DNA from: an uncultured Ruminococcus sp.
Lineage (GTDB): Bacteria > Bacillota > Clostridia > Oscillospirales > Acutalibacteraceae
Assembly (NCBI GenBank): GCA_944415425.1
Contig: CALYBP010000001.1
Span: 1-64,000 of the forward strand
Length of the DNA stretch: 64,000 bases
Direction: 5' to 3'
Positions 1-9,234 of this stretch are shown here, piece after piece. The stretch's first letter is position 1; every line of letters starts with the position of its first letter. The notes under the pieces were generated by a model. It saw only the letters and a list, made by a program, of their open reading frames with translations. It was not told the DNA's origin and made no database searches. Made by a program: the position numbers and the translations under genes.

Positions 1-57
1 CTGAAAAAAGAGAGAATTGATGACGTATGCCGTCCGTGCGGCGGAGATTATAAGTAA
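1..57 (+). CDS. C-terminal end of a gene cut by the window edge
   Basis: The first 18 codons are open and end in TAA at 55-57, followed at once by a terminator hairpin, which supports this as the real end of a gene. The tail is charged and contains a CRPC pair that could be part of a metal site. Too little is present to assign a family. Confidence 0.45.
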   Translation: MKKERIDDVCRPCGGDYK

Positions 58-96
58 AGAAATACACCCCTGCAATTACAGCAGGGGTGTATTTCT
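58..96 (+). terminator. intrinsic terminator of the gene entering from the left
   Basis: A perfect 16-bp inverted repeat (58-73 with 81-96) surrounds a 7-nt AT-rich loop. It starts one base after the stop codon. The 3' arm is U-rich at its base and is followed by CTCTGTT, so it is a strong hairpin with only a modest U-tract. Confidence 0.8.
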
Positions 97-161
97 CTGT
101 TAGATTTTATGTCAATAGATAGGTTTTAAGAGGATAGATTTTTCAGTTAATTTAATGATAC

Positions 162-911
162 TTATTGATAGTCGCATACATTGACCCATGAAAGTAGAAA
201 CTCACGTTCTTCGGGTTTACCCTTTACGGATTGCGAAGCGGCAACAATCGGGAGCCATTCGTTTACATACTGACGTGCAGTATCTGTCTTATCGCAGAAG
301 AGCTTCATATATTTTTCTGCGAGGTCGTCCTGCTTGTTGAGACGGAACAAGAGATATGTTCTTGCGGCGTCAGCCGAGCCGTTGCCCTGCGTTGCGTGCG
401 ACCAGTCAAGCACAAACGGAGTACCGTCTGGCGTTATAATAATGTTGCTGGGGTTAAAATCGCCGTGGCAAACCTTTGTATGCTTGGGCATACCCTGCAA
501 ACGGGTGTGAAGTTCATATCTTGTTGTAGCGTCAAGATCGGTTTCATCAATTTTTCTGCTCATTTTATCTTTGAGTTTATTGAGCAACGGAGCTTTTTTG
601 TTGAGAATTTCAATTTGAATATCAACAAACAGCTCAAGATATTCGTCCATCTTATCTGGATTTTCCTGCATAAGAGAGGCAAGAGTTTTGCCTTCAATAT
701 ATGTTGAAACAATAGCCCATTTGCCGTCAATCTTCTTAACTTCTTCAACCTTCGGAATATTAAGTCCTGTTTCCTCAACTCTTGCCTGATTAAGAGCTTC
801 GTTTAAGATGTCTGACTTAGGAAAAGTTTCGTCAAATACCTTAACGGCAAGGTTACCGTCCTTGTAAATAGTTTTGTTTTTTCTTTGAGATAGAACATTA
901 TCAAGTTTCAT
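162..911 (-). CDS. aminoglycoside phosphotransferase-fold small-molecule kinase
   Basis: This 249-residue protein has the APH/choline kinase fold. The catalytic loop HGDFNPSN (about residue 149) and the following metal-binding LDWSHA segment (about 168) are both present. N-terminal beta strands with VKVF resemble the ATP-lysine region. The family phosphorylates hydroxyls of small molecules such as aminoglycosides, choline, homoserine or sugars. Nothing here identifies the substrate, and a resistance role should not be assumed. The start has a good ribosome site, GAAAGGGG, ahead of the ATG. It stands alone between AT-rich spacers. Confidence 0.82.
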   Translation of the reverse strand: MKLDNVLSQRKNKTIYKDGNLAVKVFDETFPKSDILNEALNQARVEETGLNIPKVEEVKKIDGKWAIVSTYIEGKTLASLMQENPDKMDEYLELFVDIQIEILNKKAPLLNKLKDKMSRKIDETDLDATTRYELHTRLQGMPKHTKVCHGDFNPSNIIITPDGTPFVLDWSHATQGNGSADAARTYLLFRLNKQDDLAEKYMKLFCDKTDTARQYVNEWLPIVAASQSVKGKPEEREFLLSWVNVCDYQ

Positions 912-1253
912 TTATTTTTTCCCCTTTCATATAAGGTGTTGTTGTTTATAGCATATGAAATTTGCTATGGTTATATTATACAATAATAAATTATGTTAGT
1001 ACAGTAGAAAAACAACAAAAATATCATTAAAAACTTTGGTTATTTAGATAATATAAATAAAGAAAAATTTGCGTTTTGTATAAAAATATAATTATTTTTT
1101 GGGCAAGTGGCATAAATTTCTATTGTTTTAATTATTGAAGAGTATATTTAAAAACACAGCTTATTGTGCAAGTTGACAATAATTTAACAAACAACTCATA
1201 CAAATAAAAACGAGGCACACATCAAGTGTACCCCAATAACCCCTGTTTAATAT
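912..1253. other. AT-rich intergenic spacer, no gene seen
   Basis: These 342 bp separate two minus-strand genes. The part near 912-1000 must hold the promoter and leader of the kinase gene. Near 1213-1231 a short imperfect dyad (GGCACAC/GTGTACC) sits just past the Nudix stop codon and may be a weak terminator. No open frame with a ribosome site and no recognisable RNA were found. Confidence 0.5.
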
Positions 1254-1949
1254 TTAATTTATCATTAAATGAATAGCTGTTTCCGCTTTTTCTACGATTC
1301 GCAAATCATTTTCATATGAACACAACTTGCGTGCCTGCTGAAGATCAACCCAAATGTAGCTGTCAATTTCTTCTTCCTGAATTTTCACATTGTCGGTGAA
1401 CGCCTGAGCAAGGAAAAAGACAACTCGTTTTCGTATTTTGCCGAACGGACAGTACTCGCTGATTTCTCTGAAACCGTCAAAAATCACAACGTCAAGACCC
1501 GTTTCTTCCTTAATTTCACGAAGCGCGGTTTGTTGTTCGTTTTCACCGTACTCTACATGACCCTTGGGAAAACTCCAGTATCTTCCTTTGTTGTTTTTAA
1601 CAAGCAAAATCTTAGTGTTTTGCTTGGTTTTATAAAAAATTATCGCACCGCAGGATTTTTCGTATAGACAGCTTATTGATTTAAGTGTAACATTTTTTAA
1701 CCTTTTAAAAAGCTTTCTCAGCTCAGGTTCATAAAAAATTTCCCCCACGGGAGCAACAACGGCTCTTTCTCCGTCAAGTCCTTCAAATTCGGCAACGGCA
1801 ATGACAATGCCGTCAAAATATTCGGGCAGTTTTCTGCGTGAAACTACATACGCGCTCTTGTTTTGAATATTTGATGAACTGATATAAGCCGAACGCAGAT
1901 TGCTGCTTATTTTGCCGAAAAGGCTTACTTTTACCTTTTCTGCTATCAT
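1254..1949 (-). CDS. Nudix hydrolase with an extra N-terminal domain
   Basis: This 231-residue protein has a complete Nudix box, G-x5-E-x7-REIKEETGL, at about residues 139-161. That motif binds the metal and catalyses hydrolysis of a nucleoside diphosphate linked to another moiety. The Nudix domain fills residues ~100-225. The first ~95 residues form an additional domain with alternating hydrophobic strands. It loosely resembles the pyrophosphatase-like domain seen in some clostridial proteins, but I cannot confirm this. A strong GAAAGGAGG precedes the ATG. The substrate is unknown. Confidence 0.85.
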   Translation of the reverse strand: MIAEKVKVSLFGKISSNLRSAYISSSNIQNKSAYVVSRRKLPEYFDGIVIAVAEFEGLDGERAVVAPVGEIFYEPELRKLFKRLKNVTLKSISCLYEKSCGAIIFYKTKQNTKILLVKNNKGRYWSFPKGHVEYGENEQQTALREIKEETGLDVVIFDGFREISEYCPFGKIRKRVVFFLAQAFTDNVKIQEEEIDSYIWVDLQQARKLCSYENDLRIVEKAETAIHLMIN

Positions 1950-1982
1950 ACCGTCGCCTCCTTTCGTAAATGTAATATAAAA

Positions 1983-3263
1983 TTATTTAAAAAGATTGCT
2001 CATACTGTCAAGCTGAATTTGAGTATTAGCGCTCATTATTCCGTTTAGGAACAGCACTTCGTCTATACCGTTTTCCTTGCAGTATGAAACAAGATTTCCG
2101 TTGTAGGAACGAAAATCAATAACATGAACTTCGTCGTAATTATAGGTCAGATAAGGCACAAATGCGTTGCCGTAGCTTTCCTTGACGACGGCAATTTTTT
2201 TGCCTTCCTTTGCTTTTTCCGAATCGGAACTTAAAACGGTAAGCGGATTGTCGCCTACAATGAAAACGCCGTATGTCAATGTGCCTGCTTCCGCGTACTG
2301 ATAGTACGGACTTGTATATGTGCTCACATTACCGTTTGTATCAGTAATTTTCATAGTTACATTATAAGGGAACTCCCAGTAATGCACGGTATCGGTATCA
2401 AGACCGGATGCTGTGTTTGAAAATGTACCTGTGAATCCTTCGATTTTTTGTTCGGTGCAGTCATCAAGAGAAAGAACATCAAGACCGTTGGATTTTGCAA
2501 ACGCGGCGTATGCATAGTAAGCTCCGAGCCCCGTCCAGTGGTGGTCTGACCCAAAGTAAATGTATTCCTCATTATGATCGGCAAGATAATTATAAGCGTT
2601 TACGGCGGTAACATTGTCAGATAAATTGGCATAAATACTTTTTATATTTTCAGCCTGAGAGCTTGACGGAGCGTCGCTGTCTTTCAGCCTTTGCGGCAAA
2701 CCCATCTCCGTGTGGTTCGGAATTACCATATCATAAACCTTAACGCCGCTGAGCTTGTCGGCAAAACCGTTGATTGTATCGGCGTAGTTTTTAGCCCTTT
2801 CATCGTCGCTCCCAAACAGCTCAAAAGCCTTTTTGTCCCATACATATATCCCGTATGACATCGTTCCGTTTGTGTTGTCATCAGCAATTTTCGGAGTTTT
2901 AAAGTATGCGGGAGAAAGGTCATCCTGCGGAACTTTCGGCGGGGCAGTAGTTGCCTGGACGCCGTTTGAGGGCTTTGTTTCGGTTGAAACAGAGGCGCCG
3001 GTCGGTGATGGATTTGAACATCCCCTGAACGCTGACGTCAGCAAAACAATAATCAGTATAATAATAAGTATTCCGCAGCCAACCATAATAATTCGGTTGC
3101 GCACTCGCTTTGTGTTCCTTTTGCGCCTTGACGAAGAGCTGTATACCGGACGTCTGTTATATGAAGTCTGCCTGCGCTGAGGCTGACGGCGACGGTAATA
3201 CCTGCTGTCGTCGTCAAAATTGTCTAAATTATTAAAGTAATCGTAATCACTGCGTTTACTCAT
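1983..3263 (-). CDS. DHHW-family membrane-anchored protein
   Basis: The start chosen is the ATG at 3261-3263, preceded by AGGAG; an upstream in-frame codon would add 24 unlikely residues. The 426-residue product has a basic Tyr/Arg-rich cytoplasmic N-terminus, one membrane helix (about residues 57-80, rich in Ile and Leu) and a Thr/Pro linker. A large outer domain follows, containing SDHHWT, the hallmark of the DHHW/AlgX-like SGNH family. Relatives act in O-acetylation of cell-envelope polysaccharides. The lone gene suggests envelope modification, but the acceptor is unknown and no acyl-transfer partner (MBOAT) lies nearby. Confidence 0.8.
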   Translation of the reverse strand: MSKRSDYDYFNNLDNFDDDSRYYRRRQPQRRQTSYNRRPVYSSSSRRKRNTKRVRNRIIMVGCGILIIILIIVLLTSAFRGCSNPSPTGASVSTETKPSNGVQATTAPPKVPQDDLSPAYFKTPKIADDNTNGTMSYGIYVWDKKAFELFGSDDERAKNYADTINGFADKLSGVKVYDMVIPNHTEMGLPQRLKDSDAPSSSQAENIKSIYANLSDNVTAVNAYNYLADHNEEYIYFGSDHHWTGLGAYYAYAAFAKSNGLDVLSLDDCTEQKIEGFTGTFSNTASGLDTDTVHYWEFPYNVTMKITDTNGNVSTYTSPYYQYAEAGTLTYGVFIVGDNPLTVLSSDSEKAKEGKKIAVVKESYGNAFVPYLTYNYDEVHVIDFRSYNGNLVSYCKENGIDEVLFLNGIMSANTQIQLDSMSNLFK

Positions 3264-3493
3264 ATTATTTCTCCTGTACGAAACAATCAAATAGTTTGTT
3301 TTATAAACAATTAAGTTTTCTATAAAGTAATTCACAATAATTATACTACATTTACCCCCCTAAAACAATATATATTTACATTTTTTTGACTCAGGGGATT
3401 TTTTTGTGAAAGATACAAAGCTATATAGCTTGAATATGCAATTAATTCGTGATAAAATTATAAACAGATGCAAAACTGAAAAAGAGGGATAAA

Positions 3494-4684
3494 ATGGAAT
3501 ATAAATTTTCTGACAGAGTATCTAATCTCAAACCGAGTGCGATAAGAGAAATTTTTAAATATGCCGCCGACCCCGAGGTTGTGTCGCTTTCGGCAGGTAA
3601 CCCGTCTCCTGAAGCTTTTCCGGCAAAGGAAATTGCGGAAATTTCCGCTGAAATACTAAAAAATAATCCTATTTCCGTATTACAGTACAGCGTGAGTGAG
3701 GGATATACCCCCCTTAGAAATACACTTTTAAAGTATATGAAGTCCGAGCATAATACAGGATGTGATACGGACGATATTTTGATTACTTCAGGAGCTCAGC
3801 AGGTTATGGATCTTTGCTCAAAAGCGCTTCTAAACGAGGGGGATGTGGTAATTTGTGAGGCGCCCTCGTTTATCGGGTCGCTGAACACCTTCCGCAGCTA
3901 TAACGCCAAGCTCGTCGGCGTTGAGGTTGAGAGTGACGGTATGAGCGTTGAGGGACTTGAAGAGGCTTTGCAAAACAATCCAAACGCAAAGTTTATATAT
4001 ACAATACCTAATTTTCAGAATCCGTCTTCGGTAACCATGAGCCTTGAAAAAAGGAAGAAAATATACAACCTTGCAAAAAAGTACGGAGTTCTTATTCTTG
4101 AGGATAACCCATACGGCGACTTGCGTTACAGCGGCGAGTATGTGCCGAATATAAAGTCACTCGATACGGACGGGGTGGTAATTTACGCCGGTTCGTTCTC
4201 AAAAGTTATTTCACCCGGAATGAGAGTTGCATACTGCATTTGCCCAAAACCGCTGTTTCAAAAACTTGTTGTATGCAAGCAAGCGAGCGATGTTCACACT
4301 AACATATGGTCGCAGTACATATGTAACGAATTTTTGACAAAGTACGATTTTAATGCGCACCTTGAAAAGCTCCGTGGAATTTACACAAAAAAGGCGGAGT
4401 TCTGTATGGATCTTCTTGATAAATACTGCGCTCCCGCAATTTCATACAACAAAATCAACGGCGGATTATTTATCTGGTGCGATTTACCACAAAACATTGA
4501 TATGCTTGAGTTTTGCAAAAAAGCCGTTGAAAATAAGGTTTGCGTAGTTCCCGGAAACGCATTTTTAACCGATGAAAGCGACGCCTGCAACAGCTTTAGA
4601 ATTAATTTTTCTACGCCCACAGATGAACAGCTTGAGAAGGGTATAAAAATACTCGGCAAATTAGCCAATAATTGGAACGGATAA
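3494..4684 (+). CDS. PLP-dependent aminotransferase, fold type I
   Basis: This 396-residue aminotransferase is of the class I/II family that includes 2-aminoadipate (LysN-like) enzymes and the catalytic domain of MocR regulators. Visible hallmarks are the cofactor-binding TSGAQQ (about 95), NFQNPS (about 175), the EDNPYGDLRY segment (about 203) and the Schiff-base lysine in SFSK before ISPGMRVAY (about 236). No GntR helix-turn-helix is fused at the N-terminus, so it is an enzyme rather than a MocR regulator. GAGGGA precedes the ATG. trpS follows 29 nt downstream, suggesting co-transcription. Amino-acid specificity cannot be read from the sequence. Confidence 0.85.
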   Translation: MEYKFSDRVSNLKPSAIREIFKYAADPEVVSLSAGNPSPEAFPAKEIAEISAEILKNNPISVLQYSVSEGYTPLRNTLLKYMKSEHNTGCDTDDILITSGAQQVMDLCSKALLNEGDVVICEAPSFIGSLNTFRSYNAKLVGVEVESDGMSVEGLEEALQNNPNAKFIYTIPNFQNPSSVTMSLEKRKKIYNLAKKYGVLILEDNPYGDLRYSGEYVPNIKSLDTDGVVIYAGSFSKVISPGMRVAYCICPKPLFQKLVVCKQASDVHTNIWSQYICNEFLTKYDFNAHLEKLRGIYTKKAEFCMDLLDKYCAPAISYNKINGGLFIWCDLPQNIDMLEFCKKAVENKVCVVPGNAFLTDESDACNSFRINFSTPTDEQLEKGIKILGKLANNWNG

Positions 4685-4713
4685 ATTATAATCCGATACG
4701 GAGGAATCAACTT

Positions 4714-5715
4714 ATGGAAAATGAAAAGAAAAAAGAAATTGTGTTTAGTGCGATACAGCCGAGCGGAACAATAACCCTCGGAAATTATCTGGGGGCTATT
4801 CGTAACTGGACTGCTATGCAGGATGAATATAACTGTATTTTTGCTCTTGCTGATTTGCATACGATTACCGTTAGGCAGGAGCCTTCTGTAATGAGAAAAA
4901 ATATACTTGACGCTTACGCTTCGATTATGGCCTGCGGAATTGATGTTGAAAAGAGCATTTTCTTTATACAAAGCCATGTCCACACTCATGCGGAGCTTGC
5001 GTGGGCACTCAGCTGTTATACTCAGTTCGGCGAGCTTTCCAGAATGACGCAGTTTAAGGATAAGAGCGCAAAGCATGCCGATAACATAAACGCAGGACTT
5101 TTTACCTACCCTGTTCTTATGGCGGCTGATATTCTTCTTTACCAGGCCGATAAGGTTCCGGTAGGAGCAGACCAAAAGCAGCACATTGAAATCACAAGAA
5201 ACATTGCCGAAAGGTTTAACGGACTTTACGGAAATGTGTTCAAAATTCCCGACGGTTTTATTCCCAAGAACGGTGCAAGAGTAATGAGCTTGCAGGATCC
5301 GTCAAAGAAAATGAGTAAGTCTGACGAAAATGTAAACGGATGCGTTCATCTTCTTGACGCACCCGAGGTTATTATGAAAAAGTTTAAGCGTGCGGTTACC
5401 GACAGCGAGGCTTGCGTGAGATATGCAGAAGGCAAGGACGGCGTAAATAACCTTATGGCAATTTACAGCGCCGTAACGGGTTTGACATATGAGCAGATTG
5501 AGCATGACTTTGACGGAAAGGGCTACGGCGACTTTAAGACTGCCGTGGGAGAAGCTGTTGTAGAAACACTCAGACCTATCCGTGAGCGCTATGAAAAGCT
5601 TATAAAGGACAAGACGTATCTTGAGGAATGTTACAGAAAAGCTGATGATATAGCTCTTAAAATCAGCAGCCGCACATTGGGCAAAGTTATGAAAAAAATA
5701 GGCTTTATTCTCTGA
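4714..5715 (+). CDS. trpS: tryptophanyl-tRNA synthetase
   Basis: This 333-residue class I synthetase charges tRNA-Trp. It carries the HIGH-equivalent in PSGTITLGNYLGA (about residues 15-27) and the KMSKS signature KKMSKSDEN (about 200). The conserved PVGADQKQH, which helps recognise tryptophan, is at about 149. The ATG at 4714 follows CGGAGGAATC; a more upstream in-frame start lies inside the preceding gene and lacks a ribosome site. The length is normal. No T-box leader is visible between the aminotransferase gene and trpS, so its expression probably follows the upstream promoter. Confidence 0.97.
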   Translation: MENEKKKEIVFSAIQPSGTITLGNYLGAIRNWTAMQDEYNCIFALADLHTITVRQEPSVMRKNILDAYASIMACGIDVEKSIFFIQSHVHTHAELAWALSCYTQFGELSRMTQFKDKSAKHADNINAGLFTYPVLMAADILLYQADKVPVGADQKQHIEITRNIAERFNGLYGNVFKIPDGFIPKNGARVMSLQDPSKKMSKSDENVNGCVHLLDAPEVIMKKFKRAVTDSEACVRYAEGKDGVNNLMAIYSAVTGLTYEQIEHDFDGKGYGDFKTAVGEAVVETLRPIRERYEKLIKDKTYLEECYRKADDIALKISSRTLGKVMKKIGFIL

Positions 5716-5738
5716 TGTGCCGAAAATACAAAAGTTAA

Positions 5739-5767
5739 CGGCTGTTTCGTTTGAAACAGCCGCTTTT
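5739..5767 (+). terminator. intrinsic terminator after trpS, probably bidirectional
   Basis: A 10-bp stem (5739-5748 with 5753-5762) closes a GTTT loop and is followed by CTTTTATTTT. It lies between convergent trpS and pfk. On the minus strand the tail is TTAACTTTTG, so it may serve both genes. Confidence 0.85.
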
Positions 5768-5800
5768 ATTTTGGTGATATATTAATTTATGTTATGTCTT

Positions 5801-6880
5801 TCAGTCGCCGAATGTAATTCCCAATGCTTTTGCGGTTTTAATTTCCTCACAGTCAACGGGAACCGTTTTAAGCTTTCCGGCAATTTCTTCAAGCGGAACC
5901 GCAACAACCTTGTTATTATACATAGCAACCATATTTCCGTAGTTTTTATCAATAATAAGTTGAGCCGCAGCTGCGCCGAAGCGTGTTGAAATAACACGGT
6001 CAAAAGCATCCGGACTTCCGCCTCTTTGGAAGTGTCCCGGAACGGTAACACGTGTTTCCTGTCCGGTTGCGCTTTCAATTTCTGCGGCTATTTTATAAGA
6101 AATAGACGGGTACTGCATCTGGGCAATAGCCGCTTTTTTTTGCTTTTTAGGCAGCGCGGCAAGTTCCTTTGATATAGCGCCCTCCGCCACGGCGAGAATT
6201 GAAAAATTTTTGCCGCTTGCCGTGCGTGACTTAATTGTTTTAACGACCGAGTTTATGTCATACGGAATTTCGGGAATAAGTATAATATCGGCGCCTCCTG
6301 CGATTCCTGCGTAAAGAGTAAGCCAGCCTACCTTATGTCCCATAACCTCAACAATAAAGACTCTTCCGTGTGAGGTTGCCGTTGTGTGTATGCAGTCGAT
6401 TACATTTGTCGCAATATCCACAGCGCTTTGAAAACCGAAGGTTATGTCGGTTCCCCAAAGGTCATTGTCTATTGTTTTGGGAAGCGAAACAACATTAAGT
6501 CCTTCCTCTCTGAGAAGGTTAGCAGTTTTTTGAGTTCCGTTTCCGCCGAGTATAACAAGGCAGTCAAGATTGAGCTTTTTGTAATTCTTTTTCATAGAAG
6601 CGACCTTGTCTACGCTGTTTTCGTCAACAACACGCATAAGTTTAAACGGTTGTCTTGAAGTTCCGAGAATAGTACCTCCCATTGTGAGAATTCCCGAAAA
6701 ATTTTCCGGTTTCATTCTTTTATATTCGCCGTAAATAAGACCCCTGTATCCGTCGATGATTCCGATGATTTCTACTCCGTCCGTACCGTAGTGATTATAA
6801 AGAGTTTTTGCAACCGCCCTGATTGTGGAATTTAATCCCTGACAGTCGCCGCCGCTAGTTAAAATACCTACCCTTTTCAT
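5801..6880 (-). CDS. pfkA: 6-phosphofructokinase of the mixed GGNG/PKTIDND type
   Basis: This 359-residue PFK-A family enzyme phosphorylates fructose 6-phosphate in glycolysis. The N-terminus has TSGGDCQGLN. The nucleotide loop reads LGGNGT (about residue 109) where classical ATP enzymes have GGDGS, and the catalytic segment is PKTIDND (about 134) rather than PGTIDND. Glycine after the third loop position points to ATP. The lysine of PKTIDND is shared with pyrophosphate-type and group III enzymes. MGHKVGW and PGHFQRGG are further landmarks. Its ATG overlaps the ppk stop by 4 nt (ATGA), indicating translational coupling. Confidence 0.92.
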   Translation of the reverse strand: MKRVGILTSGGDCQGLNSTIRAVAKTLYNHYGTDGVEIIGIIDGYRGLIYGEYKRMKPENFSGILTMGGTILGTSRQPFKLMRVVDENSVDKVASMKKNYKKLNLDCLVILGGNGTQKTANLLREEGLNVVSLPKTIDNDLWGTDITFGFQSAVDIATNVIDCIHTTATSHGRVFIVEVMGHKVGWLTLYAGIAGGADIILIPEIPYDINSVVKTIKSRTASGKNFSILAVAEGAISKELAALPKKQKKAAIAQMQYPSISYKIAAEIESATGQETRVTVPGHFQRGGSPDAFDRVISTRFGAAAAQLIIDKNYGNMVAMYNNKVVAVPLEEIAGKLKTVPVDCEEIKTAKALGITFGD

Positions 6881-9042
6881 TCCTTTGTATCACCTTTCTT
6901 CAGCGGAACAATCGGTGTTCCGACTGTTTTTGCATAGTTTGCGTTCATTGCGTTCTTTTGCACCTTTAAAGCAAGCTTTGAAAAATACTTTTGACAGTTA
7001 ATACGTTTTTTGCCTCTCTTTTCAACAGGAGTATATGTCATGTCACTGTGTTGCCTGCGGGCGTTTATCGTGTCCTTAAACATAACCGTGACTATTTCGT
7101 TAACACGCATTTTTAAGTCTTCGTCCTCCACAGGGAATACCAGCTCAACGCGCTTGTCAAGATTTCTCGGCATCCAATCTGCACTTCCCATATAATACTG
7201 GGGATTGCCGTTGTTTTCAAAAATAAATATTCTGCTGTGTTCAAGAAGCTGCCCTACTATCGAAATTACCTTTATATTTTCGCTGAATCCTTTTACCTCA
7301 GGAACAAGGCAGCAAATACCTCTGACAATCAGTTCAACCTTAACTCCCGCATTCGAAGCGTCATACAACAGTTTTATTATGTTTGGATCTACAAGCGAGT
7401 TTACCTTTGCGGTAATTTTGGCAGGGAGTCCGAGCTTTGCATTTTGAGTTTCGTTTAATATCATTGCCTCAAAAAAGGTTCTCATACCGTTCGGCGCAAC
7501 TATAAACTTGTTGTATTCCGGCGGGAATGAGTAACCTGTAAGAACGTTAAACAGCGATGAAGCGTCAACGCCGTACTCCTCGCGGCAGGTGAACATACCT
7601 ATGTCGGTATAAAAGCGTGCCGTACTGTCGTTGTAGTTACCGGTTCCCATATGAAGATAACGTCTTATTCCGTCGTCGTCACGGCGGACAACAAGACAGA
7701 TTTTACAGTGCGTCTTAAGTCCCGTAAGTCCGTAAATAACATGACAACCTGCTTTTTCAAGTTTGTTTGCCCACTGGATATTATTTTCTTCGTCAAACCG
7801 CGCTTTCAGTTCTACAAGCACGGTAACCTGTTTGCCGTTTTCGCATGCTTTTATCAGCGCTGCAACAATAGGCGAGTTTCCGCTTACTCGGTAAAGCGTC
7901 TGCTTGATTGCCAGAACCTTTGGGTCAACCGCCGCTTTTTTAACAAAATCAACCACAACATCGAAGCTCTCATACGGATGATGAACAAGGCGGTCTTTCT
8001 CACGGATAGCGGCAAAAATATCGTCGTATCCGTAAAATTCCGCAGGCGGATTAACCGGAACAATAGGTTCAAAGCAGAGTTTTTCACAGTTCTTGATTCG
8101 TGCAAATTTTGAAAGGAATGTGAGATCAAGAGGTCCGTGCTGATAATAAATCTCGTCCTCGTTTACGTCAAGAGCATCAATCAAAAAGTTCCTTATTTCA
8201 ACATTGCATTTCTTGCAGAATTCAAGTCTTACCGGTTCTCCTCTTTTTCGCTTTCTGATAGATTTTTTAATTTCAGCCATCAAATCTTCCGTGTCCTCGT
8301 CGATGTCAAGGTCGGAATCCCTCGTAATTCTGAAAACATCGTGATCCTTAATATTATAAAGCTCAAAAAGCTCGTTTAGGTGAGCGGCAATTACTTTTTC
8401 AAGCAAAATAAAGACTCTGTTTTCTTTTGAGGGAAGTTCAAGGAATCTCGGAAGTATTGAGGGAACCTGAACAACGGCGAAAAATTCATCTTTTTTGCCG
8501 TTTGTAAGCCTTACTGCAATATTAAGACTTTTATTTGCAAGCAGGGGAAACGGACGGCTTGTATCAACAGCCATGGGAGTGATTACGGGGAAAACCACTT
8601 TTCTGAAATAATCGTTTATAAACGCAAGCTGATCACCGTCAAGCTCCTTGATGTCCTTAAAAACTATTCCGTTTGCCCGCAAGGACGGTATAATAGAGCG
8701 ATTGTAGCAAATGTACTGCCTTTTTGCAAAATCATGAATTTTTTCCGAAAGTTTGTTCATAACCTCTTTCGGAGTCAGCCCCGAAGGATCCTTTGACTTG
8801 ATTCCATGATGTATCTGATCAAGCACTCCGGCGACTCTGACCATAAAGAATTCATCAAGGTTTGAAGCTGTTATTGAGAGAAAATTACACCTTTCCATAA
8901 TAGGATTTTCTTTTTTTACCGCTTCTTCAAGAACCCTTTTGTTAAAATCAATCCAGCTCAGCTCTCTGTTGTTATAGGGGATACCGTCCCACTTTATTGT
9001 ATTTTTAGTTTTATCGTTTTTCTTTTTATTTTCAGATGCCAA
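6877..9042 (-). CDS. ppk: polyphosphate kinase 1
   Basis: This 721-residue PPK1 reversibly transfers the gamma phosphate of ATP to polyphosphate. The N-terminal domain opens with NNRELSWIDFNKRVLEEA. The two phospholipase-D-like C-terminal domains hold the autophosphorylated histidine in HMGTGNYND (about residue 447) and the second histidine in EHSRIFIFENN (about 606). The length is typical. The start appears to be TTG at 9040-9042 with GGCGGTGG upstream, since no ATG is better placed. It forms a two-gene unit with the overlapping pfkA, an unusual partner. Confidence 0.96.
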   Translation of the reverse strand: MASENKKKNDKTKNTIKWDGIPYNNRELSWIDFNKRVLEEAVKKENPIMERCNFLSITASNLDEFFMVRVAGVLDQIHHGIKSKDPSGLTPKEVMNKLSEKIHDFAKRQYICYNRSIIPSLRANGIVFKDIKELDGDQLAFINDYFRKVVFPVITPMAVDTSRPFPLLANKSLNIAVRLTNGKKDEFFAVVQVPSILPRFLELPSKENRVFILLEKVIAAHLNELFELYNIKDHDVFRITRDSDLDIDEDTEDLMAEIKKSIRKRKRGEPVRLEFCKKCNVEIRNFLIDALDVNEDEIYYQHGPLDLTFLSKFARIKNCEKLCFEPIVPVNPPAEFYGYDDIFAAIREKDRLVHHPYESFDVVVDFVKKAAVDPKVLAIKQTLYRVSGNSPIVAALIKACENGKQVTVLVELKARFDEENNIQWANKLEKAGCHVIYGLTGLKTHCKICLVVRRDDDGIRRYLHMGTGNYNDSTARFYTDIGMFTCREEYGVDASSLFNVLTGYSFPPEYNKFIVAPNGMRTFFEAMILNETQNAKLGLPAKITAKVNSLVDPNIIKLLYDASNAGVKVELIVRGICCLVPEVKGFSENIKVISIVGQLLEHSRIFIFENNGNPQYYMGSADWMPRNLDKRVELVFPVEDEDLKMRVNEIVTVMFKDTINARRQHSDMTYTPVEKRGKKRINCQKYFSKLALKVQKNAMNANYAKTVGTPIVPLKKGDTKE

Positions 9043-9194
9043 AAAACCACCGCCCGTCTTTATAGTTATATCTCTGTAATATATGATTTGATTAATAAGT
9101 TACGGCTATTATACAATAATATCCATAATAATACAATAATAATATGTCTGAAAAAATGATAAATTACACAACTTTTACACAAATTTTATATTGA

Positions 9195-9231
9195 AAGGGT
9201 GACCGCAGACTCAAAGCCTGAGGTCACCCTT
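9195..9231 (-). terminator. hairpin at the end of the dockerin gene
   Basis: A 10-bp stem (9195-9204 with 9222-9231) surrounds a 17-nt loop immediately past the stop codon of the minus-strand dockerin gene. The minus-strand tail TCAATATAAAATTT is not a classical U-tract. The plus-strand tail TATTTTATT is better. Confidence 0.6.
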
Positions 9232-9234
9232 ATT

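Noticed and set aside
162-911. Antibiotic resistance gene (aminoglycoside phosphotransferase)
   Set aside because: Only the general kinase fold is visible; this family includes many housekeeping kinases, and there is no mobile-element context.
4685-4713. T-box leader for trpS
   Set aside because: The spacer is only 29 nt and contains just a ribosome binding site.
4381-5184. 267-codon open frame on the minus strand across the aminotransferase-trpS junction
   Set aside because: It is antisense to two well-identified genes, has no family resemblance and no ribosome site, and its composition follows the codon pattern of the opposite strand.
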